A stretch of 64,000 nucleotides of DNA from Prolixibacteraceae bacterium (GTDB lineage Bacteria; Bacteroidota; Bacteroidia; Bacteroidales; Prolixibacteraceae): positions 124,001 through 188,000 of the forward strand of contig DOAQ01000009.1 in assembly GCA_003506435.1 (NCBI GenBank), read 5' to 3'. Under the pieces are notes generated by a model that had not been told where the DNA came from, did not search any database, and saw only the letters and a list, made by a program, of their open reading frames with translations. Below, one piece after another: positions 8,816-16,394 of this stretch (position 1 is its first letter; each line of letters starts with the position of its first letter). Position numbers and translations under genes: made by a program.

Positions 8816-9750
8816 AGTTCTATGTTATTAAAGTTAAACTCGGGTAGTTCGGCCATGCGGATCATATCGATACAGTCGCGAATGCCTCGGAATGTCTTTT
8901 TAACCTGCCAGGAGTGAGAGATGAATTTCTTTTCGCGGCCCATTACTACGTCTAGCTGATCCTGTTCGGTGATGCCGTTTTTTGTAAAAATTTCCAGCGC
9001 TTCATCATCGGTGGGTTGTTCCAACAGTTCCGGGATCATAAAGAGGCGGTCGCGGGTTTCGCTGAACAGGTGGCGGTTGCGCACGGCCCCGTTATTCAGG
9101 TTGTTGATAAAATATGGTGTGCCTGTGATTACGATGCCGCACAGGTCTTTGAGGGCTGTAATGACGTCCTTCAGGATAACGACATTGTGATCGCGGAGGC
9201 TGCTGCATTCGTCGATGCAAAGCAGGAAGTCGCCGCGACGGTGAGCGGCTTCGCGCAGTTGGCGTATTTGTGAGGATATGGTTCCAGGCTGGTAGGCGTC
9301 GAAGGATTCGAGCAAACCAACGATGAGCTGCTTTTGTGTTTTTGTTTCGGAAGCGTCGAATATAATGACGCGGAAACGGCGGTTTTTCTCGTTGTATTCG
9401 CGAAACTTTTCGAGGCTGAACGTTTTACCGTAACCGCCTTCGCCGATCAACGGAAGGGCTTTTTTCAACTGGTAGGCCCGTTCGCAGGTGTTCCATACTT
9501 TCTTCAGGTTGGCAGTTGCTACACCACGGTAGTTCTGTGAGCGGTCGATGTAACGCTCGATCATGTCCCAGGTGTCGTTACCAACCATGCCGGGCTGATC
9601 CCAATTGTTGCGAACGTGCGAGAACTTGGAGCCGTTGGAGAACCCCAGGCGCGTGGTGGCAAAGTTATTGGCCGATAGTCCGGAGGCTTCCTGTAGAGCG
9701 ATGATTTGATCGCGTAAACGCTTTTTTTGTTCGATTGTGTAATCTTTCAT
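8812..9750 (-). CDS. MuB-like transposition target ATPase
   Basis: This 312-residue AAA+ protein has a Walker A GEGGYGKT near residue 105, a Walker B LLCIDEC near residue 180, and an N-terminal helical DNA-binding region. In Mu, MuB binds target DNA with ATP, delivers it to the MuA transpososome and gives target immunity. It lies just downstream of the MuA homologue, as in Mu-like elements, with one small gene between. Confidence 0.85.
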   Translation of the reverse strand: MKDYTIEQKKRLRDQIIALQEASGLSANNFATTRLGFSNGSKFSHVRNNWDQPGMVGNDTWDMIERYIDRSQNYRGVATANLKKVWNTCERAYQLKKALPLIGEGGYGKTFSLEKFREYNEKNRRFRVIIFDASETKTQKQLIVGLLESFDAYQPGTISSQIRQLREAAHRRGDFLLCIDECSSLRDHNVVILKDVITALKDLCGIVITGTPYFINNLNNGAVRNRHLFSETRDRLFMIPELLEQPTDDEALEIFTKNGITEQDQLDVVMGREKKFISHSWQVKKTFRGIRDCIDMIRMAELPEFNFNNIEL

Positions 9751-9778
9751 ACTTTTGATTTTTATTTAGTTATTCATG

Positions 9779-9810
9779 GAGGCGTACCGTTGTGGAAGGT
9801 GGTGCGCCTC
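9779..9810 (-). promoter_or_regulatory. Intergenic hairpin before the MuB-like gene
   Basis: Arms GAGGCG and CGCCTC enclose 20 nt in the 64-nt gap between a small gene and the MuB start. The loop contains AACGGT, also present in the linkers of the two tRNA-like elements, but there is no T-arm here. It may be an operon-internal processing or attenuation site. Confidence 0.35.
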
Positions 9811-9814
9811 TCTA

Positions 9815-10033
9815 TTAATTGATCTTACCTGTAATTAGCCGAAAAGAGGTTTCTAAAAGAGGTGTTCCTATTGGCATTCCTAATTGTCTGCTTAATAAGG
9901 TCAATGACTCTTCTGATTCAGGAATAATACAAACTCCAAATTCAGGTATTGTAGAATCCACTTGGCAAATACCATAATGTTTGTGATTTATTCGATCACC
10001 TTTTTGTAATTCAAATACTTCGATTGTTTTCAT
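9815..10033 (-). CDS. Small phage early protein, unknown function
   Basis: This 72-residue protein contains KGDRINHKHYGICQV, a small beta-barrel-like pattern resembling CarD/Tudor-type folds, but too short to assign. It overlaps the MuA stop by 4 nt and sits between MuA and MuB. Confidence 0.5.
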   Translation of the reverse strand: MKTIEVFELQKGDRINHKHYGICQVDSTIPEFGVCIIPESEESLTLLSRQLGMPIGTPLLETSFRLITGKIN

Positions 10034-12084
10034 TTTCCTATTTTTAAAATTCTTCTTTGTCTATCTGTCAGGCCGTCGTCGATGCCGTTGGCCACATCTT
10101 CGAGCACGGCTTCGCGTGAGTTGGTTACAATCTTCGGGCTATCCCACCAGCCGAGGCCATCGGTGCCGGTTGCCTTCAGTTCGCCCAGGATGTTCATTTG
10201 CTTTTCGAGTTCCTTCAGCGAGTGCTGTTGTCCCCATATCTCCTGTTTTGCTTTGAACATGACGCGTTTGGCGTTCGATCCAGGGTTTTGCTTCATGTCG
10301 GCCACACAGGCGGCATATTTCTCTTTGTTGTAGGCGAAGTCGATAAACACACCGCCGCGGTACAGTGCCACCAGTTCCGGCGTATCGCGGTCGAGCTTGA
10401 CGGTGAATTTGCGGCCAAAGTTTTCGTTCGAGAATATAAAGTCGCCAACGGTGTCCGGATCGGGAACGATGAACTTATGTTTTAGCCCGTCGATTTCAAT
10501 TTTTATTCCCTCTGCTCCATAGGTATATAGCTCTCGTTGCTCAACCATGAACAGGCTGATGCGGTCGAAATAATTGACCTTTTGGCGTAATTCGTGCGGG
10601 GTATTGGTGTATTTGTCTATTTTCGACGGGCCAACGAAACGCCCGTAATTGTCACGCTTTTCTCCTCGGTTGTTCCAGCTACGGATAGCTAATTCGAAGT
10701 CGGCTATGATCTGATCCTGCGTTGGCAGCAATTCAGGATTCTTTTTGAATTTGGCCAGCAATTCAGGATTTGCTTTGCTGTTAAGGCTTGTGGCTGTGAT
10801 GTTACCGCCTTTGAAATGCTCGAAGTAACGCAGTACCCGCTGCTGGAAATGCCCGATGATCCCCTCGACATATTTCGACCGGCCTTTGTAAGGCTCGCAA
10901 GGGAAATGCACGCGGCTCATGTTGCTCATGAGGTTGCGAACGGCCACAGAAACGTTGGCAGAACTGTTGTCGTACTGCATTTGGTATGGCTTGTACCCGT
11001 GAATAGTTATCGCATTGCGCAGGGCAGCATCAACCATTCCGGAGGTTTCGGCAAAAGCAATAGAGTGGCCTATAACAGCCCCGGAGTTGGCATCGGTAAC
11101 AAAGTAGGTGTACAGGTCGCTTTTGATCTTTCCATCGGCATCGCGGTAATAAAGCTGCATGGTGGTACCGTCTAAACTCCAAAGTGCATCCGGGAACGAA
11201 GGTTTGTCGCGGTTAATGAGTGGCTGTATCACGTTGTCGGCAGCAAGCTTACCGTGACGGGCATAGAACCATACTTTTTTGATCTTCGGTATGTTTAAGT
11301 ACTGTTTAACCGTTGATGTGGTCAGTTCGGTTTTTCCGTTCGATACGGCCCAGGTGTTGTATATCAGGGCCACATCTTCCCACGAGTATTTAACGGGTGC
11401 CGATGCCAGCTCCAATAATTTAGCGTGTGTCAGGGTATCGGCCTTTTCGCGGTTGACGTTTCCGACTCCGGCATGAATGAGGGCTTTGATACCCTGCTGA
11501 CGGTAATCGACCGCATTTTTAACCAATGTTCGCTCGTTGGTGATGAGTCCTTTTTTGAATTTCACCAGTGGCGGGTTGGTAGTTTGCTCGTTTAAACAGC
11601 GTTTAAATGCCTGGCTCCTGAAGTCGTTGATACTGTTGAACCCGGCTTTACGGGCGCGTTTCACATTGATTTCGTTGATCAGGCGCAACCAACCGGCAGC
11701 GCGGGCGATCTGGTGTATTTCTGTTGGTGTGAACAGCTTGCTTTCGGTCAGTTCGCGAATCTCGGCAGGATCGGAAGTAACGAGCGATGTAATTTGATCG
11801 GTAAGGCTTTCGAATGTTGCCTGAACCTTTTGTTCGTCTTGCTGCCTGATCCATAGCTCGGGTTCGGCCCCGCCACAGAAAACATCCTTAATGGTTTCGC
11901 GGTACTCGGCCTTTAGCGAATGGTAGTGAATGTAAACGGTTTTGCCTTGTTTATGATGCTCCCAACAATACACTTCGCCCTTACGTTGTCCGGACAATGC
12001 CCGGTTGACGTATGCCGGTGACACGCCGCATTGTGCGAGTTCAGTGCGTGTTACGCAAAGTATGTTGTTGTGATAAAATGGCAT
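10030..12084 (-). CDS. MuA-type DDE transposase
   Basis: This 684-residue protein is close to the size of MuA. It has an N-terminal DNA-binding region and an RNase H-like core with candidate catalytic residues D305 (SLDGTT), D372 (YDNSSA) and E407 (KYVEGI). The C-terminal part has the Mu transposase beta-barrel and a basic tail for MuB contact. It catalyses strand nicking and transfer at the phage ends during replicative transposition. The start ATG at 12084 lies just beyond a tRNA-like element in the leader. Confidence 0.9.
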   Translation of the reverse strand: MPFYHNNILCVTRTELAQCGVSPAYVNRALSGQRKGEVYCWEHHKQGKTVYIHYHSLKAEYRETIKDVFCGGAEPELWIRQQDEQKVQATFESLTDQITSLVTSDPAEIRELTESKLFTPTEIHQIARAAGWLRLINEINVKRARKAGFNSINDFRSQAFKRCLNEQTTNPPLVKFKKGLITNERTLVKNAVDYRQQGIKALIHAGVGNVNREKADTLTHAKLLELASAPVKYSWEDVALIYNTWAVSNGKTELTTSTVKQYLNIPKIKKVWFYARHGKLAADNVIQPLINRDKPSFPDALWSLDGTTMQLYYRDADGKIKSDLYTYFVTDANSGAVIGHSIAFAETSGMVDAALRNAITIHGYKPYQMQYDNSSANVSVAVRNLMSNMSRVHFPCEPYKGRSKYVEGIIGHFQQRVLRYFEHFKGGNITATSLNSKANPELLAKFKKNPELLPTQDQIIADFELAIRSWNNRGEKRDNYGRFVGPSKIDKYTNTPHELRQKVNYFDRISLFMVEQRELYTYGAEGIKIEIDGLKHKFIVPDPDTVGDFIFSNENFGRKFTVKLDRDTPELVALYRGGVFIDFAYNKEKYAACVADMKQNPGSNAKRVMFKAKQEIWGQQHSLKELEKQMNILGELKATGTDGLGWWDSPKIVTNSREAVLEDVANGIDDGLTDRQRRILKIGK

Positions 12085-12103
12085 TCGTTAAAATTTTAAT
12101 TGT

Positions 12104-12144
12104 TCCTATCGGGGGAATCGAACCCCCGCGTGAACCGTTTAGGA
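12104..12144 (-). ncRNA. Minimal tRNA-like minihelix element 2
   Basis: Two nt after the stop of the upstream gene on the minus strand: arm TCCTA, linker AACGGTTCAC, T-stem GGGGG/CCCCC with seven-base loop TTCGATT, and closing arm TAGGA. It is followed by ACAATTAAAA, also found after element 1. The identical linker and T-loop with different but fully paired stems indicate conserved structure. It sits in the 62-nt leader of the MuA-like gene. Confidence 0.6.
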
Positions 12145-12146
12145 GT

Positions 12147-12494
12147 TTACAGCGATAATTGAAGCTGCTTTGGCATTTCTTCGTAACCCAAGCCCATACA
12201 GGCCATGCCAATCATGCCGTGGTTGAATGAAAGAATTGGATTAACGCAACATGGCAAGCCTTGCATGTTGCACCATGAGCCAGACAAATGGACGCATCCG
12301 ATACATTCGCTTGTGTCTGACCATATCCTTTTAACCTCCCTGTCGAACGATAGAACCTTTTGCCAACGAAGCTTTCTTTCTTGTTCGGAATACTCTTCTG
12401 AAGTTTTACCCAAAACCTGTTCGAACGAACTTAGTTTTGAAATTTGATCGAAAGGAAGTGGATATGTTGACCTGTGTTTTTCTATTGCATCCAT
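12147..12494 (-). CDS. Cys-rich phage early protein
   Basis: This 115-residue protein has a central Cys cluster (CIGCVHLSGSWC, then CC and a later C) that could bind a metal. No family was recognised. It is 2 nt from the preceding gene, and its stop is followed at once by tRNA-like element 2. Confidence 0.55.
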   Translation of the reverse strand: MDAIEKHRSTYPLPFDQISKLSSFEQVLGKTSEEYSEQERKLRWQKVLSFDREVKRIWSDTSECIGCVHLSGSWCNMQGLPCCVNPILSFNHGMIGMACMGLGYEEMPKQLQLSL

Positions 12495-12496
12495 GA

Positions 12497-12691
12497 TTAT
12501 CTGAGTTTTTCGTTTTCGCTCTCGATATGTATCGGGAACTGTTCGAACAGGTCATTCAGGACGAATAAAAGCACGTCGGAAATAGCTGTGTTTGATTCAA
12601 ACAGTGGCTGATCTTCTTTGTGTACAAGCAGTTTTTCAATGATGTCGTAAGCCTCCAGTACCGGGAGTGGGTAATCGATTGGTTTTTTCAT
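12497..12691 (-). CDS. Small phage early protein, unknown function
   Basis: This 64-residue acidic, helical protein lies 2 nt from each neighbour. Tight packing supports it as a real gene; no motif was recognised. Confidence 0.5.
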   Translation of the reverse strand: MKKPIDYPLPVLEAYDIIEKLLVHKEDQPLFESNTAISDVLLFVLNDLFEQFPIHIESENEKLR

Positions 12692-12693
12692 GA

Positions 12694-12918
12694 TTAGCGG
12701 TATTTATTGATGATTTCTTGCATTTGCTTTTTAGTGGCCGATGGTGAGAGCTGGCGAAGCTCGTAGGCCATATTGAGAGAATTGGCAACTTCTTGTGCAG
12801 TTATTGAATACTCGCCGTACATCACACATACTTCATTATTCCATATATCTTTTGGATTATGATCGATGATTCTTTTGACACGAGATTTTGGGGAATGAGT
12901 TGTTGTAAATCGTTCCAT
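12694..12918 (-). CDS. Small phage early protein, unknown function
   Basis: This 74-residue protein has a C-terminal helical region with a weak helix-turn-helix look (TAQEVANSLNMAYEL). It overlaps the stop of the upstream ATPase gene by 1 nt. Confidence 0.5.
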   Translation of the reverse strand: MERFTTTHSPKSRVKRIIDHNPKDIWNNEVCVMYGEYSITAQEVANSLNMAYELRQLSPSATKKQMQEIINKYR

Positions 12919-13562
12919 TAGAATAGGGTTGGTTGATGAGTACTGTGTTTTGGCGTAAAAAGCTGTTTGCGGATTGGTTGATCAGTGTAACGGCTTGTTA
13001 TTGTCACGCTTCCGTTTTTAAAGAAGCATTTCACGTCGGAAGCGTGTAGGTGGTCGATGGCACGGGTTGGATTATCCATTGTATTACCGAAGCTGACCAT
13101 TATAATCCCAAATTTTCTTTTGTGCTTCGTGAATTCGACAAGCTCTTTGAGTTGATCGTAAGTGAATTCCATATACTGTATGCTGTCTATAACTAAATAA
13201 CTGTAATGGTTTTTTTTGATCTTGTCGAGCATCACCGCGAATGGCAGAGAAACACCAAGGGCAATTTTAGGACTGTTGATGTTGAAGTTTATAACCCGGT
13301 CCTGTATGGTCTTTTTGTCGCGTTCTTCGTGCGAATTGTAGAGTAGTTTGCCGTGTTTGGTAAGCTCCTCGCACAACTGGAGTGCATAAACTGATTTACC
13401 TGAACCTGAAGGACCATACAGCGTAATAATGAATTTGCTTTGAATGATGCCAAAAAGCTTGTTGTATTCGCCCAGATCAATGGTTTCGTACTTCTTTTCT
13501 TTCAGTGTTTTAATACTGATAATACGATGTTCTCTGTGTGTTTTTCGTACGGGCTTATCCAT
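12918..13562 (-). CDS. RecA/RadA-like (Sak4-type) ATPase
   Basis: This ATPase of about 214 residues has Walker A GPSGSGKS near residue 54 and Walker B YLVIDS near residue 124, followed by a RecA-like core (EFTKHKRKFGIIMVS). Such compact RecA-fold proteins in phages act in single-strand annealing or replication. The start is placed at MDKPVRK (13562), which overlaps the stop of the small upstream gene (ATGGATAA), rather than further upstream. Its position in the early operon before MuA is unusual for Mu itself. Confidence 0.65.
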   Translation of the reverse strand: MDKPVRKTHREHRIISIKTLKEKKYETIDLGEYNKLFGIIQSKFIITLYGPSGSGKSVYALQLCEELTKHGKLLYNSHEERDKKTIQDRVINFNINSPKIALGVSLPFAVMLDKIKKNHYSYLVIDSIQYMEFTYDQLKELVEFTKHKRKFGIIMVSFGNTMDNPTRAIDHLHASDVKCFFKNGSVTITSRYTDQPIRKQLFTPKHSTHQPTLF

Positions 13563-13719
13563 TTGCTTTTTCTTTTTTTGCTTCAGCCCGTAAAACAATA
13601 GCAAGTGTGGCAGCCATTACAGCGATAAACGCTTGGTGTGTGGCTCCGCAAAAAACGCCAACTAATGACGCGAGTGAGATTGTGGCAGATATTGCCGCGA
13701 AGATGTTGTTTGATTTCAT
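13555..13719 (-). CDS. 54-residue membrane protein of the phage early operon
   Basis: Read directly from the minus strand: MKSNNIFAAIS at the start, two hydrophobic segments (about 5-22 and 27-42), then a charged EAKKEKANG tail. Its stop overlaps the start of the ATPase gene, indicating coupling. No family was recognised. Confidence 0.5.
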   Translation of the reverse strand: MKSNNIFAAISATISLASLVGVFCGATHQAFIAVMAATLAIVLRAEAKKEKANG

Positions 13720-13729
13720 ATTGTATGAT

Positions 13730-13879
13730 TTAGTAAATGGTTAATTCATCACCATTGTCGAGAAGGAAGGAGGTACGACCTATGGCCACGATTTTAGCCT
13801 TAACGGTTTCAGTATCTTTAAACATCACCTTTCTGGTGTAGGTGATTGTCTGTCCTCGCTTTAATTCTTTCCTTATCAT
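13730..13879 (-). CDS. 49-residue phage early protein
   Basis: A short minus-strand frame beginning MIRKELKRGQTITYTRK and ending DELTIY. It looks like one small beta-barrel. It is spaced 10 nt from each neighbour in the early operon. Support comes from position and composition only. Confidence 0.4.
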   Translation of the reverse strand: MIRKELKRGQTITYTRKVMFKDTETVKAKIVAIGRTSFLLDNGDELTIY

Positions 13880-13889
13880 TTGTATGTGT

Positions 13890-14069
13890 TTAATTGTTTG
13901 ATGCGAGTTCTTCGAGTTCTTGCTTTATTGCAATTCCAATAGCTGATCTTTTTGGTTCGCGTTCGAGGCGTGCAATTTTGCCTACATACCGAGGCGTTAC
14001 ACCGTGTTTTTCAGCTATTTGTTGGTATAGCGTTTTGAATTTTTTTTGATGAATGGCTTTATGTGTCAT
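13890..14069 (-). CDS. Ner/Cro-like HTH protein
   Basis: This 59-residue basic protein has a helix-turn-helix (YQQIAEKHGVTPRYVGKIAR). It is the first gene of the early operon, divergent from the repressor and across the operator region. In Mu this place is held by ner, which turns down early transcription and the repressor. It is likely a lytic-cycle regulator. Confidence 0.65.
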   Translation of the reverse strand: MTHKAIHQKKFKTLYQQIAEKHGVTPRYVGKIARLEREPKRSAIGIAIKQELEELASNN

Positions 14070-14106
14070 TTTTTGCCGTAGTTTTGTGTACTATTGTGAC
14101 ACAAAT

Positions 14107-14157
14107 ATAAGCCATTTTGGCTTATCGGCAAATAAATAATAATCTTTTTTGGCTTAT
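14107..14157. promoter_or_regulatory. Repressor operator region between divergent phage promoters
   Basis: A 19-bp palindrome (14107-14125, ATAAGCCATTTTGGCTTAT) and a second half-site TGGCTTAT (14150-14157) lie between the Ner-like and repressor genes. A related 19-bp near-palindrome lies inside the repressor gene at 14350-14368. They are likely binding sites for the phage repressor and/or Ner-like protein. Confidence 0.65.
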
Positions 14158-14856
14158 TTAGTGAATAATTTTTCAGAAATACGAAAAAAATGGTTTATTG
14201 AACAGGTAGATAGGCTTGTTTCGAGCGGTACAACCAAGAAAGATATAGCTTTACAACTTGATGTAAGTGCTCAGTACATAAACAGTATATATAACGGATC
14301 AAAGAATGCGACTGAGAATTTTTTAATAAAGTTTTGTAAAAAATTCAATATAAGCCAAAAAGGTTTATTAAATATCATGAAGGGGTATGATACCCCAGAG
14401 AGCGACAATAGCCATATAAACGAGCCAGCGGTGTCGGTTTTAAAAGGTAAAAAGAATCAAATACCATTAGTTAGTATTGCTGCTGTTGCTGGTTTTGGCA
14501 ATGCCGAATTTACGATACAGGAAAGGGATGTAAAAGATTATTATGTGATTCCTAAGTTTAACGACAGGCGTATCGATTTTATGATTGAGGTCTGCGGATC
14601 ATCGATGTATCCCAAGTATAATTCCGGTGATGTTGTAGCCTGTACAATCATCCGTGAAAGTAAGTTCATTCAGTGGAACAAAGTACATGTGATCGGAACC
14701 AAAGAACAAGGAATCCTGGTTAAAAGGATAAAGAAAGGGGAGAATGATAATCATTTATTGCTTGTAAGCGACAACAAAGATTACGATCCGTTTTCAATAG
14801 GCATAGATGAAATCACTGGTATTGCTCTTGTGGTTGGTGTGATCAGGCTGGAGTAG
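14149..14856 (+). CDS. CI/LexA-like phage repressor (XRE HTH plus S24 peptidase)
   Basis: The N-terminal HTH at about residues 28-55 (TKKDIALQLDVSAQYINSIY) is followed by an S24 domain with GSSM near residue 151 (candidate nucleophile Ser) and VKRIKK near residue 191 (candidate Lys). It maintains lysogeny and is expected to cleave itself after DNA damage. No ATG fits: the frame opens with TTG at 14149 or GTG at 14161, and the latter is more likely. It is divergent from the early operon across palindromic operators. Confidence 0.85.
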   Translation: MAYLVNNFSEIRKKWFIEQVDRLVSSGTTKKDIALQLDVSAQYINSIYNGSKNATENFLIKFCKKFNISQKGLLNIMKGYDTPESDNSHINEPAVSVLKGKKNQIPLVSIAAVAGFGNAEFTIQERDVKDYYVIPKFNDRRIDFMIEVCGSSMYPKYNSGDVVACTIIRESKFIQWNKVHVIGTKEQGILVKRIKKGENDNHLLLVSDNKDYDPFSIGIDEITGIALVVGVIRLE

Positions 14857-14977
14857 TAGAAGTCATGAAGCGATTTTATTTATATGATTCTGTATAGCGC
14901 ACTGTATTGCACCAAAAAAAATGACATTATACCCCAAGTTAAAGCCGAAGTTAAAGAATTGAGTGTGATATTTAGAA
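14857..14977. other. Region holding the prophage end / ICE junction
   Basis: The repressor, which marks the early end of Mu-like phages, stops at 14856, and ICE gene rteC starts at 14978. The phage terminus must therefore lie in this 121-nt interval or just past it. Candidate TG..CA-type ends are seen near 14890-14915, but the other end is outside the window, so the exact base cannot be set. Confidence 0.5.
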
Positions 14978-15802
14978 ATGTTCAATTTTCAGAATTTACA
15001 CGATTCGTTCGCTGAAATTTACATGATTCGTTTTGCCAATTACAATATCCTGAAAAAATCCTTGGAAGCCTCTAATATACTTGGAGAGGCATTCAACAGG
15101 TTGAAAAAGTTCATTGTCTCTTACCAATTCAGTGACGAGATAGAGGAGATCAGTTTTTTCAAGGAAATAAAGCCCAAATTGTGTTATCGTCTTATCTATT
15201 ACCGGAAATTGTATAACATCGAGATGAACCGTCCCGCAGGTATGGATAAACAAAAGGAGTACCTGAGCGAAGAATTAAACGAAATAAACAAGTATAACGC
15301 CAAACGGCTGGACTTTATCCGATACTACCGTTCAGGTTCTACCCAACTGGATTCCCTGTATTTTCTGCGTGGGAAGATGGACAGCGAACAATACCTCGAA
15401 ACATTTTATTATGAACTCGACCCGAATTTCTCAACCAATTACGATTTCAAGGTGGCAAAAATATTGTCCAACGACATGCTCCTGGCCTACCTGATGCAGG
15501 AAATAGAACAGTTGGATAACAACGGCCTGGCTTCTGTTCATTTCGACTTTCCAGCAACTAAACTGACTTGGCAGGGGAGCAAAACGGAACTGATGGAACA
15601 ACTCTACTCGTGGGACAGTGCCCGTACCTTTGGCGACGTGCCGCTCACGCAATTATCTGATTATATCCAAAATGTTTTCAATATCCGGCTTGATAAAAAC
15701 CTCTCACGCGCATTCAGCGACATGAAAATCCGGAACGTCCCTACCCCATTTCTGGACAAATTGAAAGAAGCGCTACTCAGACGTATGGGCAGAAGGAAAT
15801 GA
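14978..15802 (+). CDS. rteC: RteC-type ICE regulator
   Basis: This 274-residue protein has the RteC pattern: FFKEIKP, LIYYRKLYNIE, then YYRSGSTQLDSLYFLRGK. In CTnDOT, RteC activates the excision operon after tetracycline induction through RteA/RteB. Those genes and any resistance gene are not in the window. The first 15-20 residues overlap a 23-bp direct repeat, and an alternative ATG exists at 15023, so the true N-terminus is uncertain. The prophage end lies directly upstream and may have removed the native promoter. Confidence 0.85.
   Translation: MFNFQNLHDSFAEIYMIRFANYNILKKSLEASNILGEAFNRLKKFIVSYQFSDEIEEISFFKEIKPKLCYRLIYYRKLYNIEMNRPAGMDKQKEYLSEELNEINKYNAKRLDFIRYYRSGSTQLDSLYFLRGKMDSEQYLETFYYELDPNFSTNYDFKVAKILSNDMLLAYLMQEIEQLDNNGLASVHFDFPATKLTWQGSKTELMEQLYSWDSARTFGDVPLTQLSDYIQNVFNIRLDKNLSRAFSDMKIRNVPTPFLDKLKEALLRRMGRRK
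14993..15032 (+). repeat. 23-bp period direct repeat at the start of rteC
   Basis: AATTTACACGATTCGTT (14993-15009) is repeated as AATTTACATGATTCGTT (15016-15032), one mismatch, spanning the two possible rteC starts. Confidence 0.55.
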
Positions 15803-15943
15803 CTAATTAATACCGAGTATCTACCCATTTTTTCATGGCTGTTTTTCCCAAAAGAAGTTCTCTAAACCATTGAACAATGAGCTGTCGTAAATTATTTCAA
15901 AAAAAGTAGCACCGACTTCCTTATCAATCATGCAGACAACCCA

Positions 15944-15951
15944 TAACTTTG
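15944..15951 (+). promoter_or_regulatory. Bacteroidota -7 box upstream of the HTH gene
   Basis: TAACTTTG matches the TAnnTTTG -7 consensus 24 nt before the start at 15975. It is a likely target for RteC-dependent activation by analogy with CTnDOT, which is inference. Confidence 0.4.
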
Positions 15952-15974
15952 CAGTAATTCAATGAGTTACTGTC

Positions 15975-16289
15975 ATGTTTATAGACAAGGAATATTTCGA
16001 TAACTGGATGCAGCGTATTTTGTCGAGACTGGATGACGTTGTTGATAAGCTGGATGATTCAGGGGAGGAAGTCCCCTTATTAAACGGAGAAAAACTGCTG
16101 GATAACTACGATGTTTGCCGGATGCTCAACGTCAGTAAACGAACATTGCAGCGTTACCGCTCATTAGGCGAACTACCTTTTCAAATGATATATCACAAGA
16201 CTTTTTACAAAGAATTAGACGTTATGAAATTCATAGAAACTCATTTCAGCCGTTTCCACGCGAAGCGTAACCGAAAAGATAAGAAATGA
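15975..16289 (+). CDS. Excisionase-like HTH protein
   Basis: This 104-residue protein has a MerR/Xis-type helix-turn-helix in its second half (NYDVCRMLNVSKRTLQRYRS) followed by a winged segment (FYKELDVMKFIETH). Such proteins downstream of rteC in CTnDOT-like ICEs act in excision and in tra activation. It is transcribed toward a hairpin at 16308-16335. Confidence 0.75.
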   Translation: MFIDKEYFDNWMQRILSRLDDVVDKLDDSGEEVPLLNGEKLLDNYDVCRMLNVSKRTLQRYRSLGELPFQMIYHKTFYKELDVMKFIETHFSRFHAKRNRKDKK

Positions 16290-16307
16290 GTTGTTTGTGT
16301 TTGCTTT

Positions 16308-16335
16308 ACCCGCTTCGTTGATAAACGATGCGGGT
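16308..16335 (+). terminator. Terminator after the HTH gene
   Basis: ACCCGC and GCGGGT arms with a loop that itself can pair (TCGTT/AACGA), followed by TTT. Confidence 0.6.
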
Positions 16336-16353
16336 TTGAGTTAAAAGAAAAGT

Positions 16354-16378
16354 GCCGGTATCAACTTACAGTACCGGC
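16354..16378 (-). terminator. Terminator of the helicase/methylase operon
   Basis: Seven-base arms GCCGGTA and TACCGGC with an 11-nt loop, just beyond the minus-strand gene end at 16395. T-rich sequence follows on the minus strand. Confidence 0.65.
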
Positions 16379-16394
16379 TCTTTTCGTCGTATTT

